Below, one piece after another: positions 23,481 to 34,780 of a DNA stretch of 64,000 nucleotides. Each line of letters starts with the position of its first letter. The stretch's first letter is position 1. The position numbers and the translations under genes were made by a program. Under the pieces are notes generated by a model. The model saw nothing but the letters and a program-made list of their open reading frames with translations. It did no database searches and was not told where the DNA came from. The DNA comes from Rhexocercosporidium sp. MPI-PUGE-AT-0058 (lineage: Eukaryota > Ascomycota > Leotiomycetes > Helotiales): positions 1,054,001-1,118,000 of the forward strand of contig JAGTJL010000009.1 of NCBI GenBank assembly GCA_020746875.1, read 5' to 3'.

Positions 23481-24019
23481 GCGAATAGTGCTCGAATAAT
23501 GGGAGTGCTGTTGTATGTCAACTAGAGCTACAGACACTGAGGCTGGCAAACCCACCTGCACGTAAGGGACAGTTCTGAAGTCGAAGTGGCAGAGGTGCGT
23601 AATGCTAAAAATCAAGTCAGCCGATAGTAAACAGTTATGCGGTTGGTACTCACGATGCAGTGGATGGTAGAGATGCTGTACTACCGATGACGATTTGAAT
23701 GATGCGGTTGGCGATGATGCGAGAAGGAGACAGAAGAAGGAGAAAGGGGGAGAGAACAAGAAGGCCTATATAGCTGTTGGTCGCCCTTGCTATCTCATAG
23801 AAGTAGATTCCACCCAAGAATCAAATTTGGAAGGAGCAGTACAACAAGCATGAATCATTGGAGACGGAAAGTAAACAGAATCCCTTTTTCAATTCGATCT
23901 GCTGCACGCTTGGACATTCTTTACATTATATGTACAGTAAGGGGACATCCACCAGGCATAATTTTCAATTGCAGTCATTCCAGATATCTTTCCATTATTG
24001 TGAGTAGAGGTTAGGAGCT
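23481..24019. other. Spacer between two minus-strand genes
   Basis: 539 bp holding the PLAC8 promoter/5' UTR and the 3' UTR of the acidic mitochondrial gene. The PLAC8 frame is open upstream to 23759, but that stretch looks like untranslated leader. No other feature seen. Confidence 0.45.
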
Positions 24020-24988
24020 CTACTTCTTCTCAGGCTAGAACTGGTCAGCACAACGTCACCCCCTAAAAGAGGTAAGGTTATGAGAACATCGAAGTATGTC
24101 GAGAATGAAAGAAAAGAATTTCAATGAATCAAGGTTATTATACCTGAGCTCGCTTGGGGTCAACAGTCCCCTTGACTTTGGCAGTATCAGGACCACCCTC
24201 TGCCTTCTTGCTCTTGCTTGGATCGTTACTAATGTCAGTCGAATGCTTTGTGTCGGTATTGCTAAGTCCCTCCTGCTTTGCGCTTTGGGAGTTCTTGTCG
24301 CCAGTAGGCTTGGATGGAGCAGCCTAAAAGCATCAGACCTAGTCTGTCAAAATCAAAGAATCAACTTACCTCGGTATCGTTCTTTGAATCAGATTCTCCA
24401 ACCTTGGTACCCTTCTTGCTCTCAAGTCTCTTCTTATTGTCTCCCTTGGCATCTGGGGTGGAGGTCTTGGTGTTCTTCCCGTCGGACTCTTCCTCTGCCT
24501 CGTCCTCAGAGGTCTCGGGGGTATCTGCATCCTTCTTGTCGTCCTCACTGTCGGATTCCTCAGACTTTTCACTGTCTTCTGCCTTCTCTTCCGCATCCTC
24601 GGATTTCTCCTCGGCCTCTGGCTCATCCTTCGACTCTTCCTCGGACTCTTCCTTGTGGTCCTCTTTATGCTCCTCGCCATGATCGCCATGCTCTCCGTGG
24701 CCATGCGAAGTGTCTGGGGCATTGGACAAGATCCACCAGCATGCTGGTACAGTCACAGCTACAGCTCCGGCAGCCCTGAATGACGTCGTGTTAGTGATTT
24801 TGAAAAGTAACAAATTCCCATTGACCGGTGACATACCAAACAGCATCGCCTCCTGCCTTTGCAGATTCATGACCACCGCTGGCATAGCCTCGTCGAGCGA
24901 TTTGACGGAAGACTTGAGGTCTCGAAGCTGCTGGTCTGGCAGCTCGGATGATGCATGATCGCATTGCAGTGACTCTAGAGAATGCCAT
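24020..24988 (-). CDS. Small acidic mitochondrial protein, function unknown
   Basis: Four exons: 24988-24837, 24775-24370, 24323-24144 and 24034-24020, giving 250 aa. The N-terminus MAFSRVTAMRSCIIRAARPA followed by an Arg-rich region and RRGYASGGH is a strong mitochondrial presequence. A single hydrophobic segment follows at about residues 51-67 (AAGAVAVTVPACWWIL). The rest is a long disordered tail: a His/Glu stretch (HGHGEHGDHGEEHKEDHKEE), then Glu/Asp/Lys/Ser-rich sequence with SDSEDDKKDADTPETSEDEA. The last exon encodes only PEKK. I recall similar proteins in Leotiomycetes and other moulds with no assigned function. One membrane pass with an acidic tail suggests an inner-membrane protein facing the intermembrane space or matrix; this is inference. 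It is divergent from CAND1. Confidence 0.8.
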
Positions 24989-25632
24989 TGTGTTGAAATG
25001 ACTGAACAATTAAGTCCAGAGATACAATTTCTGCGAAGTATCAGTGTGAAGTACTCAGTGCAAGCGTTGACAAAGACATACATTTGCAATTGGGTGAAGA
25101 AGAAGCTTGAGAAAGAAGTGGCTGGAATCGGGATCGGATGTCCTAGGATCAGCTTTGTGGTGAAATTTCTCGCCTCGAACTTCAGGCTTCACGGCATTTC
25201 TTCGGGTCCGGCTGGGACCTGGCGCGGGAACCCCACCAACTCGCAACATCAACATCTGTAGACGGGAGTTTAAACTCCATTTCCCTTCGAACCACTTCCT
25301 CCTTCTTTCGCATCGCCACCTCGACTGGTTCCTGCGTGAAACTTTTGACAGGCAGTACTGTGTGCCTATTCCCCGTACGTGTCCAAATACCCAGGCAAAA
25401 CTGCTGTCTCAAGCAGTCCGCAGCTCTTCAGCTCTCCTACAACGTCCAGGCAGAGAGCTCTATTCGCTGACCTTCGGGTTCGACTTCTAGGATACCGTAC
25501 CATCTCCATTCACCTTCCACCAATATAACACTTACAAGTACATGGTCACAGCTTTCCCCCTTGCGACCTGACTTACACGCTCTTACTCTGTCCATCTCTT
25601 TTTACTCTTTGAGCTCAACACCAACAGCGATA
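24989..25632. promoter_or_regulatory. Divergent intergenic region between the acidic mitochondrial gene and CAND1
   Basis: 644 bp with both promoters. No specific motif is assigned; it is pyrimidine-rich toward CAND1, as usual for fungal core promoters. Confidence 0.45.
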
Positions 25633-28600
25633 ATGTCTGCCACCCCGCAGAATCCCACCTCCCAAACTGTCGCGTCGTTACTGCCTAAGCTCCATGAGGC
25701 AGATCCAGATGCCCGATTTATGTCCTTGAACGATCTGTGCCAGGTCCTCACCGTTGGCAAACCAGACTTTCTTCATAATGACTACAACACTGCTGCCCGA
25801 GCTGTTGATGGTATCCTAAAGACACTAGATGACCAGAACGGGGAAGTCCAAAATTTGGCTATCAAATGGTATCATAAGCATCTCTATTTGTTGGACTACT
25901 CTGACTAACATAACAAAGTCTCGGTCCACTCGTCACAAAGATCCCACTCAGCATCCTGCCTCCCTTAATCGACAAGCTTTCGAACCTCAATACAGAAAAC
26001 TCGGTTGACAATTCCATTCCAGCGATGGCTCTCCGAACCGTTGTCACAACACTCCCAAGACCTATGAGTGGCGTTGCACCTACAAAGGAGGTTACAGAGT
26101 CATACCAAGCTGTTAGCAGAGTTCTGATCCCAAGACTCATTGGACGTGTGATTGTAAAACAGTCACCCAAAAGTGTTAAGCTTCCTGCAACACCGTCTGG
26201 TATGCTAGACCTGGATTCAAACAAGGAAATAGACCCAGAAGCAGTGGATGTACTGATTGAAGTTGTGAGGTGTTATGGTCCTATGTTACAGCAAGTCGAG
26301 GTTGAAGCTCTTCAGTTACTTCTTGTTGGTATCCTGGAGACCGAGAGAGCAAGCTCGGTGGTCAAAAAGCGAACGGTTGTTGCAGTTTCGATCCTTGCGA
26401 TCTACCTGACGGATGATGGACTGAGCAGCTTTCTATCCCAGCTCATTGAAAGCCTCCGAAATCCACACCTCACCCTCGTGCAGAGACGTCTCTACATCAC
26501 AATTCTTGGGTCCATGGCCCGTTCTATTTCTTCCAGATTTGGACCATATTTAAGAACTCTTGCTCCGTTCGTACTTTCAGCACTGAGCCAGCAGGAGCTT
26601 GATGATCAGAAGGAGAATTCTGCCGAAGATGGCGAAGCTGACCCGGAGACTGATGATGTTCGCGAGGCTGCCCTCATTGCGCTGGAAGGCTTCCTGTCTT
26701 CGTGTGGAGGTGAAATGCGTTCCTACACAGAGGAAACAATTTCGGCCCTTCTCCGATTCCTCAAGTATGATCCCAATTACAATGACGACGATGATGAGGA
26801 AATGGGTGGCACTCAACCTGATGAAGATGATATGGACGATTTCGATGATGATGACGATTTCGAAGCCGAAGCCGGGTTCGACGATGATGACGACGATGCT
26901 AGCTGGAAAGTTCGACGTTGTGCCGCCAAGGCTCTTTACACTCTCATCTCGACCCGAGGCAGTGGTGACTTGCTTGAAGACGGTACTTTGTACTCGCAGG
27001 TTGCGCCCATGCTGGTACAGAGATTCAATGAGCGAGAAGAAAATGTACGCCTGGAAATCATCTCTACGCTTGCTTCACTAGTTCGCAAGACTGGAGAAGG
27101 CATCCCCGTCACTTACTCCGTTGACGAGGGTTCTGATTATGTCAATCACCCGCCACAGAGCAGAAAGCGTAGGAGAGAGAGTAGCACCACGAATTTTGAC
27201 ACCAAAGGCTTACTTTCAATCTCTGCCGGTCTCACATCGCCAACTATCGAACCTGTCCCAGCCTCCGGGCCTAGAGCAGACCTAGCCCGCTTGAGCCCTG
27301 TCTTGATCAAGGCTACAACCAAGCTTCTTAAGGGAAATTCAGTTCCAACAAAGCAGGCATTGATTAAGCTTTTGGATGATGTAGTCTCTGTGCAGAATGG
27401 TGGCTTATCAGAGTACTTTGGCCAGATTGTGGAACCGTTGATTGATGCAGTGAAGACAACACCAGGCTCAACAAGTTCTTCTACCATGGTCAGCAGTGGT
27501 GGAGCCGCTTCAGCAACGTCTAATACTTTACGAATTGCAGCACTCCACTTGATCGGCGACATTGCATCAACGCACTCTTCCAGTGTCCTGCAGCCATACC
27601 TACCGAAGATCATACCTGGCGTTGTGTCAGCTGTTAATGACAAGTACTACAAGATATCCAGCGAGGCTATTGGCACTGTTGAACAGCTCATCAAGGCGCT
27701 TACTCCACCGCGGTCCAAATCAGCACACGAGAGGTCAGATCTCCAGCAGCTTTTCAAGGTTATCGTTAACCGTGTCTCTGCAAACGATGCGGATTTGGAA
27801 GTCCGTCAACGCGCCATTCAGGCTCTCGGCATCCTACTTGCCCGTACTACAGGTCCAGAAGGTTCAGCGCTGCTGTCTACTTCCGATCGGACTTCTGCAC
27901 TAGATCTTTTGAATGATAGACTGAAGAATGAGACGACTCGACTTGCAGCTGTACATGCAATTGACACTGTTGCTGCTTTGGCCAGTGGCAAGGATCAATT
28001 ACAACCAAAATGGATTAGAGAGGTGTCACTTGAACTTTCCGCACAGCTTCGAAAGGCTAATCGGTCTTTGAGAGGCGCCAGTCTTGCGGCCTTGAAGAAC
28101 TTGGTTATCGCGCCAGCTACTAGAAGTGCTCTCGATGCATCTACCATTCAAGGACTTGTCAGCGCTCTCTTGCCACTTCTCACAACCGCTGATCTTCATC
28201 TTCTTGGACCAGCACTCATCGTTCTCTCGGCCTTGGTTGCCGATAGCCCAGAGCTTGTTGTTACAGATCAACTCAATAGTGCACTCTGCGAGCTCCTAAC
28301 AGCCCCTCTAGGTGGCGCAGTCCTCGACGCAATTTTGACTTTGGTCACAAATATTGGCCAAAAGGGTGCCGGACAAAAGCTCATGGCTGGCCTTTTACAA
28401 AATGTTAGTGTCAATGGAGACCCTGCCGTTGTTGGTAAGGTTATTGGCACCCTTTTGGTCTACGGCGGACCTTCAGTCGGTGTGAACATTGACAGTTTCT
28501 TGACGGAGGTTGTCAATCCAAGTTCTGATGACCCTCGGAGATGTCTGGCACTGGCTGTCCTGGGTGAAGCTGGGTTGCGAATGGGATCGAAATCTCCACT

Positions 28601-29829
28601 TCAACCCTCGACATTCACAGGCCAATTTAATGCCGCCTCGGATAAAGTTCCTCTTGCCGCTGCAGTTGCCCTGGGACGTGCAGGTGCAGGCAACACTGCG
28701 GTATATTTGCCCGAAATATTGTCCATAATGGACAAGGGTGGAAACGCTCAGTATTTACTACTTCACTCAGTCAAGGAGATTCTTCAACAGGCCAGTCAGA
28801 ACTCGGTCGACATTAGCAGCCAGACGAAGGCGATTTGGGGCCGCCTATTGAAGGCATCTCAATCTGAAGACAATAAGGCCGTTGGAGCTGAGTGTATTGG
28901 AAGAGTTGCTATCATTGACCCGAAGACGTACATGCCAGAGCTGAAGGTAAACCCCCATACTCCTCTAATGCCAATTTATTGCTAATTTCCTCAGACGTAC
29001 CTGGGCAACAAAGCTCCATCGGTCCGTGCAATGGCCATTCAGGCAATTCGATACACATTGGCCGAAAACGATGAGACATTCGATATCGTTCTACAAAGAG
29101 AACTCGTCGAGATGCTCACCGTCATGCTTCGTGATACCGAGCTAGAGAATCGACGTCTCGCTCTTACCACTCTCAACTCTGCTGCTCACAATAAACCTGA
29201 CCTGATCATTCCAGCCCTTGGTGTTCTTATGCCACTTGTAATGCACGAATCAAACATCAACACAGCTCTGATTCGAGAGGTCAACATGGGACCCTTCAAG
29301 CATAAGATCGACGACGGTCTAGAAGTCCGAAAGGTACTTGGCCTCACTTCTTCATGATGATAAATACTGATTTGTCAAACAGAGTGCATACGAGACCCTC
29401 TACTCTCTTATGGAAACCGCCTTCTCCCGTCTCAACATCGTCGACTTCTACGACCGTATCATTGCCGGTCTCCAAGACGAACACGATATCCGCTCCCTAT
29501 GTAACCTTATGCTGACCAAGCTTATTGTCCTTGACCCCGAAGAGACAGCCCGTCGCCTTGACGCCATCTCCAACTGTTACCGCCAAATCATCTCCATTAA
29601 GCTCAAGGATAATGCTGTCAAACAAGAACTCGAGAAGCAAGATGAAGCTGTCAAGAGCTGCTTGCGCGTCTCCCTCTTGCTTCACGCCTCAATCCCTGGT
29701 GCGAGCAGTGGCGTCAGTGCACAGTCCGGTCAGCATCAGACCTGGCAGGCTTACTGGGAATGGATTGGAAAGGACTACGAGTTCCAACTGAACAGTCTGC
29801 GAAACGAGAGCAAGGAGCCTTCTTACTAA
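25633..29829 (+). CDS. CAND1: CAND1/TIP120, cullin-associated NEDD8-dissociated protein
   Basis: Four exons: 25633-25868, 25919-28946, 28995-29333 and 29383-29829, giving 1349 aa. The first junction rebuilds the conserved CLGPLV of the second HEAT repeat. Nearly the whole protein is HEAT-type helical repeats, for example ALRTVVTTLPRP, VFRQRAIQAL-like helices and DDVREAALIALEGFLSSC. An acidic loop of Asp/Glu runs at about residues 365-405, matching the acidic insertion seen in CAND1. The C-terminus contains the TIP120 domain (LYSLMETAFSRLNIVDFYDR, EYEFQLNSLRNE-like end). CAND1 wraps around un-neddylated cullin-RING scaffolds and swaps substrate receptors such as F-box proteins. Length fits fungal orthologues. 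Confidence 0.96.
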
Positions 29830-30778
29830 GCGGGCACTTTATCTAGCTCTTCCCACTGAACACAGCCGCTCCTTTGCCTCTACAAACCCAGCGGCGAATA
29901 GACCGATGAATACGAGGTCTTGGTTTATGATGGATGACGATACGAATGAATGAAAGCACGAACGAAGGAACGAATGAATGGACGAGCAAACGAAGAAAAA
30001 AGAAGTCATTTGAGGATGTAAGTCCCGCGTGGTTAAGAGGGAGGCTATCTCGCCCATAGCTTGCGTTGCATAGTTTGCGAATTCTTCTTCGTCAGCTTTC
30101 TAGTCCGTCTGATTAGATGGTTTTCTAGCCAGTCATCAATAAAGAGCAAAAGCAAGATATCCATTTCAGCGAAAGTGTGAATTACAGTGTGCATTTCGCT
30201 TCGTGACATATGTGTGAGTGACCCCTTGTTTTGGGCGATCTGCCTACCTAGCTCATCCTCATCGTTCACAGCGATTAAGCGAGTGGCCAGGCCATTCATT
30301 CAATGTCTTTTAAAGTCATTTCAGCCTCGCTCTATTACACACACATACATATGTACTGCTTTGTTCCCGTTCCCCTCATCATCTCCATCCTCCCTTCTTC
30401 CACCGCACCTCACCTTAGCTCAACCTCACCATCTCCTCAAACCAAGAATAAACAAGAACGAAGTGGGGATCCTCTCGAATTCATCAAACCAAAAGCAAAG
30501 TAAAGCAAGCCCGCAAACCATGCATTTTAACGCCAGGACTGTTGATCATCTTCCAATCTTCGTAAAGCGTATTTGTGCATGCGTGTATGTTTTGCCCCAT
30601 TTCCTCCCAAGCGCCGAAAATGTGGATGAGCGAACGAACGAAATGAGCGGTGGAGTATAGGTACGTAGATATTAAACGATTGTATGAAGAGAAAGTGCGC
30701 AATCCGATCCAGATGGTATTAGGGGACTGGTGAGCCTAGAGGCGAGAAAAGAAAGGCGGAGGGTCGTCAGGTAAATAA
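29830..30778. other. Convergent spacer
   Basis: 949 bp between CAND1 and FZO1, holding both 3' UTRs. It has loose GAAC/GAAT repeats around 29940-29995. Nothing else seen. Confidence 0.5.
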
Positions 30779-33532
30779 TCAAGGATCAAAACCTGCCGCC
30801 ACTCCCGGAGCCGGACCCTCCAAATCCACCGCATCTACTGTATTCCTAATCATCCCGGTCTCATTGACCAGATTTCCGAAATACTTCCTCGCGACCTCAC
30901 TCTCGCCTCGGATTTTCCTCGTCTCTTCTCGCTTACTGCCCAACTGCTCCACTGAGCGCTGTAAACCAACTCTCAGGTTGTCGGCTGGGAAACGCAGCAC
31001 TTTCCGGACCGATGAGGAGATGCGCGTTGAGTTCGAGTGCACGTAGTCGATTTCTGTGAGTTGTGTGCTGATTTTAGAGCTTAAGCGCTGGGGGAGTGAG
31101 TGTGGTATTTGGAGAAGGATATAGTAGGTTGCTGCGATGGCTGTAGCGACTACTCCTGGCAGGATCAGTTTGCGGAGGTTGTTGTTTCCAACGACTTTTG
31201 CTGCGCCCATGGCGCCGTCTACCCAGCCGAAGCCACCGACCATGCGACTGCCTACTGCGGTTGCAACGGTGAGTGCCATTCCTGTCCCGGCCATCTTCTC
31301 CTGGCGTTGTAGAATAGTGTGCCAGTCGAAGAAATCCCAGAGCTCAGTCTCGATCTCAACTTGTCGAGCTAGGATATCACGCTTGCGACGGAACATGACA
31401 TCGCTGCGGAAGCTGAGGTCCGTGTACTCGTCGCCGAGATGGAGAAGGCCGAGTTGTTTGATGGAATTAACACCTTCGACAGTCTTTTGGCGCGCATGCT
31501 CCTCGCATATTGTAACCGATGCGGAGATCTGAGAGAGCATGGCTTCTTTGATATCCTCTGCATATTGGAAAACGCTGAGGATACCAGGATATGGAACGCC
31601 AAGTTCCTCGTCCGCAGCTTGCGATATTGAGGCTGTGAGAGTTGATCGAGTATGGTCGTAGATATCTTGGCAGGTAGCCTCAATAGTTCGATCAATGTCG
31701 TCGCTGACTTCGGCTTTGGCCTTCTTTGATGCTTCCAATAGAGGCTCAAGGTCGTTCAACTCCTTAGTCACTCGGTCCAGCTCTGATTGCGCAACCTCCT
31801 GGTTTACTGTGGCAAGCGTCTGAACGTCTCCGAGAACATTCAGCAAGTACGTCTTGGCTGGTGCCAACTTTGAACGAGCTCGCTTCTCGAGCACAAATCG
31901 CCTCAGAGACTGCTCCAGATCCTCGAAGTCTCTGATCTTCTCCTTGTCCTTGCCTTTGCCCTTTGGATCCGAATCGTCGAAATCTGGTCCATCACCTCCT
32001 CCACTCGAGCTCCCACTTCCGCTTCCCCCATTTCCTCCAGGTGGTGTTGGTGATGTTGGAATCGCATTACTCGAAACGAAATGCACCAGTTCGGCTGACT
32101 CCTTGTGGGTCCTTGGGCTGAGGCCTTGAACTTGTTCCAGAATCATCTTTTGGCACCGATTTTTATCCTTGATGGTGTCATAACCATTGACAACGATAAA
32201 GATGTACGCCTTCTCTGCTGCTGCCGCCCAGATGAACTCCTTGGCAGTCATAGTGAAATGATTTGCCGCCGAAACAACGAATACAACAACGTCGATTTCT
32301 TCCTGACGAGCGAATACTGCGGTAGTCTTCGTAGTATCCAGATTTAAACCAGGAGCATCGATGATAGAGATATCCACGACGCCATTGTTGAGCAGTGACT
32401 CGTCAATTGAGCGAACATCCTTAACGTAGACTTTACACTGGGTGTAGGTCTCATGGTCTGTAACAATCTTCTCCAAATCAAGCAAAGTGAAAACATCATA
32501 TGTGCTCTCATCATGTCGGTTGTATGTCACTTCCTTGTGAATCGCGTGAACCTCCTCCACCCCACCATTTTCCCTAGCATCCAAAACTTCACAGAAAATA
32601 CTCGTACATGGTTGCTGGTCCTCCGGTAAAATCTTCCTTCTCAAGAGAGCATTGCAGAATGTTGACTTTCCAGCATTCAAATCTCCAGTGACCAGGACTT
32701 TACTCGAAGTATCCTCTATCCGCTCACGGAGGTTCAGTAGATGTTTGATGCTCGAACTGATTTTTCCATCCAGTAATGAAGCTATTGAGTTCTTCTCCAG
32801 GGAATGTACCAGCTCAGTCTGATGTAGGGCTCCCAGCTTCAAATCCAACTTCAATATTGAGAACTCCTGGGCAATTTGTGGTGTGATCAGTCGTGGTTCG
32901 GAAACTGGTCGCTGCTCTGCCTCCTTGCTCGATTCTGCTTCCGTAGGATCTGCTCCGAAAGTCTGTGATCGCCGCGCAAGACCTGGCCGAGGTGGTGCAA
33001 TCTCTTGTGAACCAGCAGCTGATGTTTGCGTATGTACCAGACCCGGCCGTGGATCTTGTGCCCGAGGTTGTGATGCTTGGGCGCGTTGAACTGAAGGATA
33101 TGTTGCTGGCCACGATGCATTCATCTCTTGCAGAGATTTCAACGTCTCAACCACTTTGTTTATCGACCTGGCGAGGGTGACCCGATGTTGATTGTACCAT
33201 AATTGATGTATGGCATTTGCCTGCACCCGTCTGTCCGCGTCGGCCCCCTCTCCCATCCCCCTAGGTACAGGCGAATGCATAGGCGTAGGCCTATCCTCAG
33301 TCAGTGTAGGATTCCAGGTCGGCGCTCCATTGAAGCTATCTCCAGCTATGCTCCCCCCGTACCCTGAATCGTTGTCCAAAAGCGCCTGCAGACGGGCAGC
33401 GCTCTCTGAAGTGGATCCGGATCCAACCGTCATGTATTGAGGTCGATTTGATGATTGTCGTCGGTCGTTGCTCGAGCCCGATTCCTCCTGCGGTTCGGCC
33501 TTGCCCTTCCCATTCTTATATTCCTGGCTCAT
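30779..33532 (-). CDS. FZO1: Mitofusin, outer-membrane fusion GTPase
   Basis: A single exon of 917 aa. A disordered N-terminal region of about 210 residues precedes the dynamin-like GTPase domain. P-loop GDLNAGKST is at 283-291, a PCTSIFCEV switch region follows, DAPG is at 392-395 and NGYD at 449-452. Heptad regions flank two closely spaced hydrophobic segments at about 752-780 and 788-808 that anchor both termini to the cytosol. A C-terminal helical region follows. Fzo1 tethers and fuses mitochondrial outer membranes. A Pro/Gly/Ser-rich insertion at about 491-530 interrupts the end of the GTPase domain. The start MSQEYKNGKGK is the only good ATG. It is divergent from VPS2 with 410 bp between start codons. 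Confidence 0.95.
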   Translation of the reverse strand: MSQEYKNGKGKAEPQEESGSSNDRRQSSNRPQYMTVGSGSTSESAARLQALLDNDSGYGGSIAGDSFNGAPTWNPTLTEDRPTPMHSPVPRGMGEGADADRRVQANAIHQLWYNQHRVTLARSINKVVETLKSLQEMNASWPATYPSVQRAQASQPRAQDPRPGLVHTQTSAAGSQEIAPPRPGLARRSQTFGADPTEAESSKEAEQRPVSEPRLITPQIAQEFSILKLDLKLGALHQTELVHSLEKNSIASLLDGKISSSIKHLLNLRERIEDTSSKVLVTGDLNAGKSTFCNALLRRKILPEDQQPCTSIFCEVLDARENGGVEEVHAIHKEVTYNRHDESTYDVFTLLDLEKIVTDHETYTQCKVYVKDVRSIDESLLNNGVVDISIIDAPGLNLDTTKTTAVFARQEEIDVVVFVVSAANHFTMTAKEFIWAAAAEKAYIFIVVNGYDTIKDKNRCQKMILEQVQGLSPRTHKESAELVHFVSSNAIPTSPTPPGGNGGSGSGSSSGGGDGPDFDDSDPKGKGKDKEKIRDFEDLEQSLRRFVLEKRARSKLAPAKTYLLNVLGDVQTLATVNQEVAQSELDRVTKELNDLEPLLEASKKAKAEVSDDIDRTIEATCQDIYDHTRSTLTASISQAADEELGVPYPGILSVFQYAEDIKEAMLSQISASVTICEEHARQKTVEGVNSIKQLGLLHLGDEYTDLSFRSDVMFRRKRDILARQVEIETELWDFFDWHTILQRQEKMAGTGMALTVATAVGSRMVGGFGWVDGAMGAAKVVGNNNLRKLILPGVVATAIAATYYILLQIPHSLPQRLSSKISTQLTEIDYVHSNSTRISSSVRKVLRFPADNLRVGLQRSVEQLGSKREETRKIRGESEVARKYFGNLVNETGMIRNTVDAVDLEGPAPGVAAGFDP

Positions 33533-33942
33533 CGTGACGGTATACGAATCATTCGTGTGGTTGTGTAGAAAGGTTCCTTTGTTGTGATTCTGCAGTGATG
33601 TGATTCCAAGGAGGCGAACACAATCTTAGCGTCCATTTCACGTGCTGACCCTTGTACTTTTGGTTTACCGATTGTCAAGCAGTCCTACCTCGTGAGAAGA
33701 TTGATGGGAAGACATATTATGTACTTTTCAGTCAATTCAATTTTACCTACTTGAAGAATCTATTGCAGGTTCGTTCCCGTTGGTGAAGTTTTGATTAAGT
33801 CATCGTGAAGGAAGTACTGTAATCCGCTTGACATCTGAGCCAAGCTTCCACGATTGTGAGAACAATGACGACGCGGCGATAGGCACCACATTCCATATCA
33901 GCTACCCAATTCCCCGAATCCAACCCTCAAACCCCAACCACC
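33533..33942. promoter_or_regulatory. Divergent promoter between FZO1 and VPS2
   Basis: 410 bp with both promoters. A palindromic CACGTG (E-box, the core bound by bHLH factors) lies at 33639-33644. Use of the site is not shown. Confidence 0.45.
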
Positions 33943-34780
33943 ATGAATGTAAGATCTTTGCAGCCCGCGCATTAATTTTTCATCTAACAATGCGCGCAGA
34001 TCGTTGAATGGGCTTTCGGAAAGCGCATGACGCCCGCCGAGCGTCTGCGCAAACACCAGCGATCTCTCGAGAAGACCCAACGGGAACTGGACCGCGAACG
34101 AGTGAAGCTTGAGAACCAGGAGAAGAAGTTGATCCAGGAGATCAAGAAGAGCGCGAAGAATGGGCAGATGGGAGCATGCAAGATCCAGGCGAAGGATCTG
34201 GTGCGAACGAGGAGATATATTGAGAAATTCTATTCGATGAGGACACAACTGCAGGCTATTTCGCTGAGGATTCAGGTGTGTAGCTATGGGAATTACGAGG
34301 GACTATACTGATGTTATGGAAACAGACGGTCCGCACGAATGAACAAATGATGCAGGCTATGAAGGGTGCAACGGGTGTCTTGGGCAATATGAACCGAAGC
34401 ATGAATCTGCCAGCTCTACAGCGGATAGCGATGGAGTTCGAGAAGGAGAACGATATCATGGACCAGAGACAAGAGATGATGGACGATGCCATCGATGACG
34501 TTACCGGGCTTGAGGATGAGGCCGAGGGAGAAGAGGTAGTCGAGCAAGTATTGGAGGAGATTGGAATTGATCTCAAGAATGCTGTAAGTCCTGAAACTAC
34601 CTTCATGCTGGGGTTAGTTACTGATGCATTTTACAGATGGGAGAGACTCCTTCCGGTCTCCAAAGCACTGCTGTGCCAGAAGGACGAGTTGCACAAGCTA
34701 TTGGGGGCGGTCCTGGCGGGGGTGGTGGTGATCCGGGAGACAATGATCTTCAGGCCAGGCTGGACAGCTTGAGAAGATGA
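33943..34780 (+). CDS. VPS2: ESCRT-III subunit Vps2/Did4 (CHMP2-like)
   Basis: Four exons: 33943-33948 (6 nt, Met-Asn only), 34000-34275, 34326-34583 and 34637-34780, giving 227 aa. Splicing the 6-nt first exon to exon 2 yields MNIVEWAFGKRMTPAERLRK, the expected Vps2 N-terminus. Without it the conserved IVEWAFGKR would be lost. The basic helical core (residues about 10-110) is followed by acidic helices (DEAEGEEVVEQVLEEIGID). A C-terminal MIM-like end, NDLQARLDSLRR, would bind the MIT domain of Vps4. ESCRT-III filaments bend and cut membranes at endosomes during multivesicular body formation. All introns have normal GT-AG ends. Confidence 0.95.
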
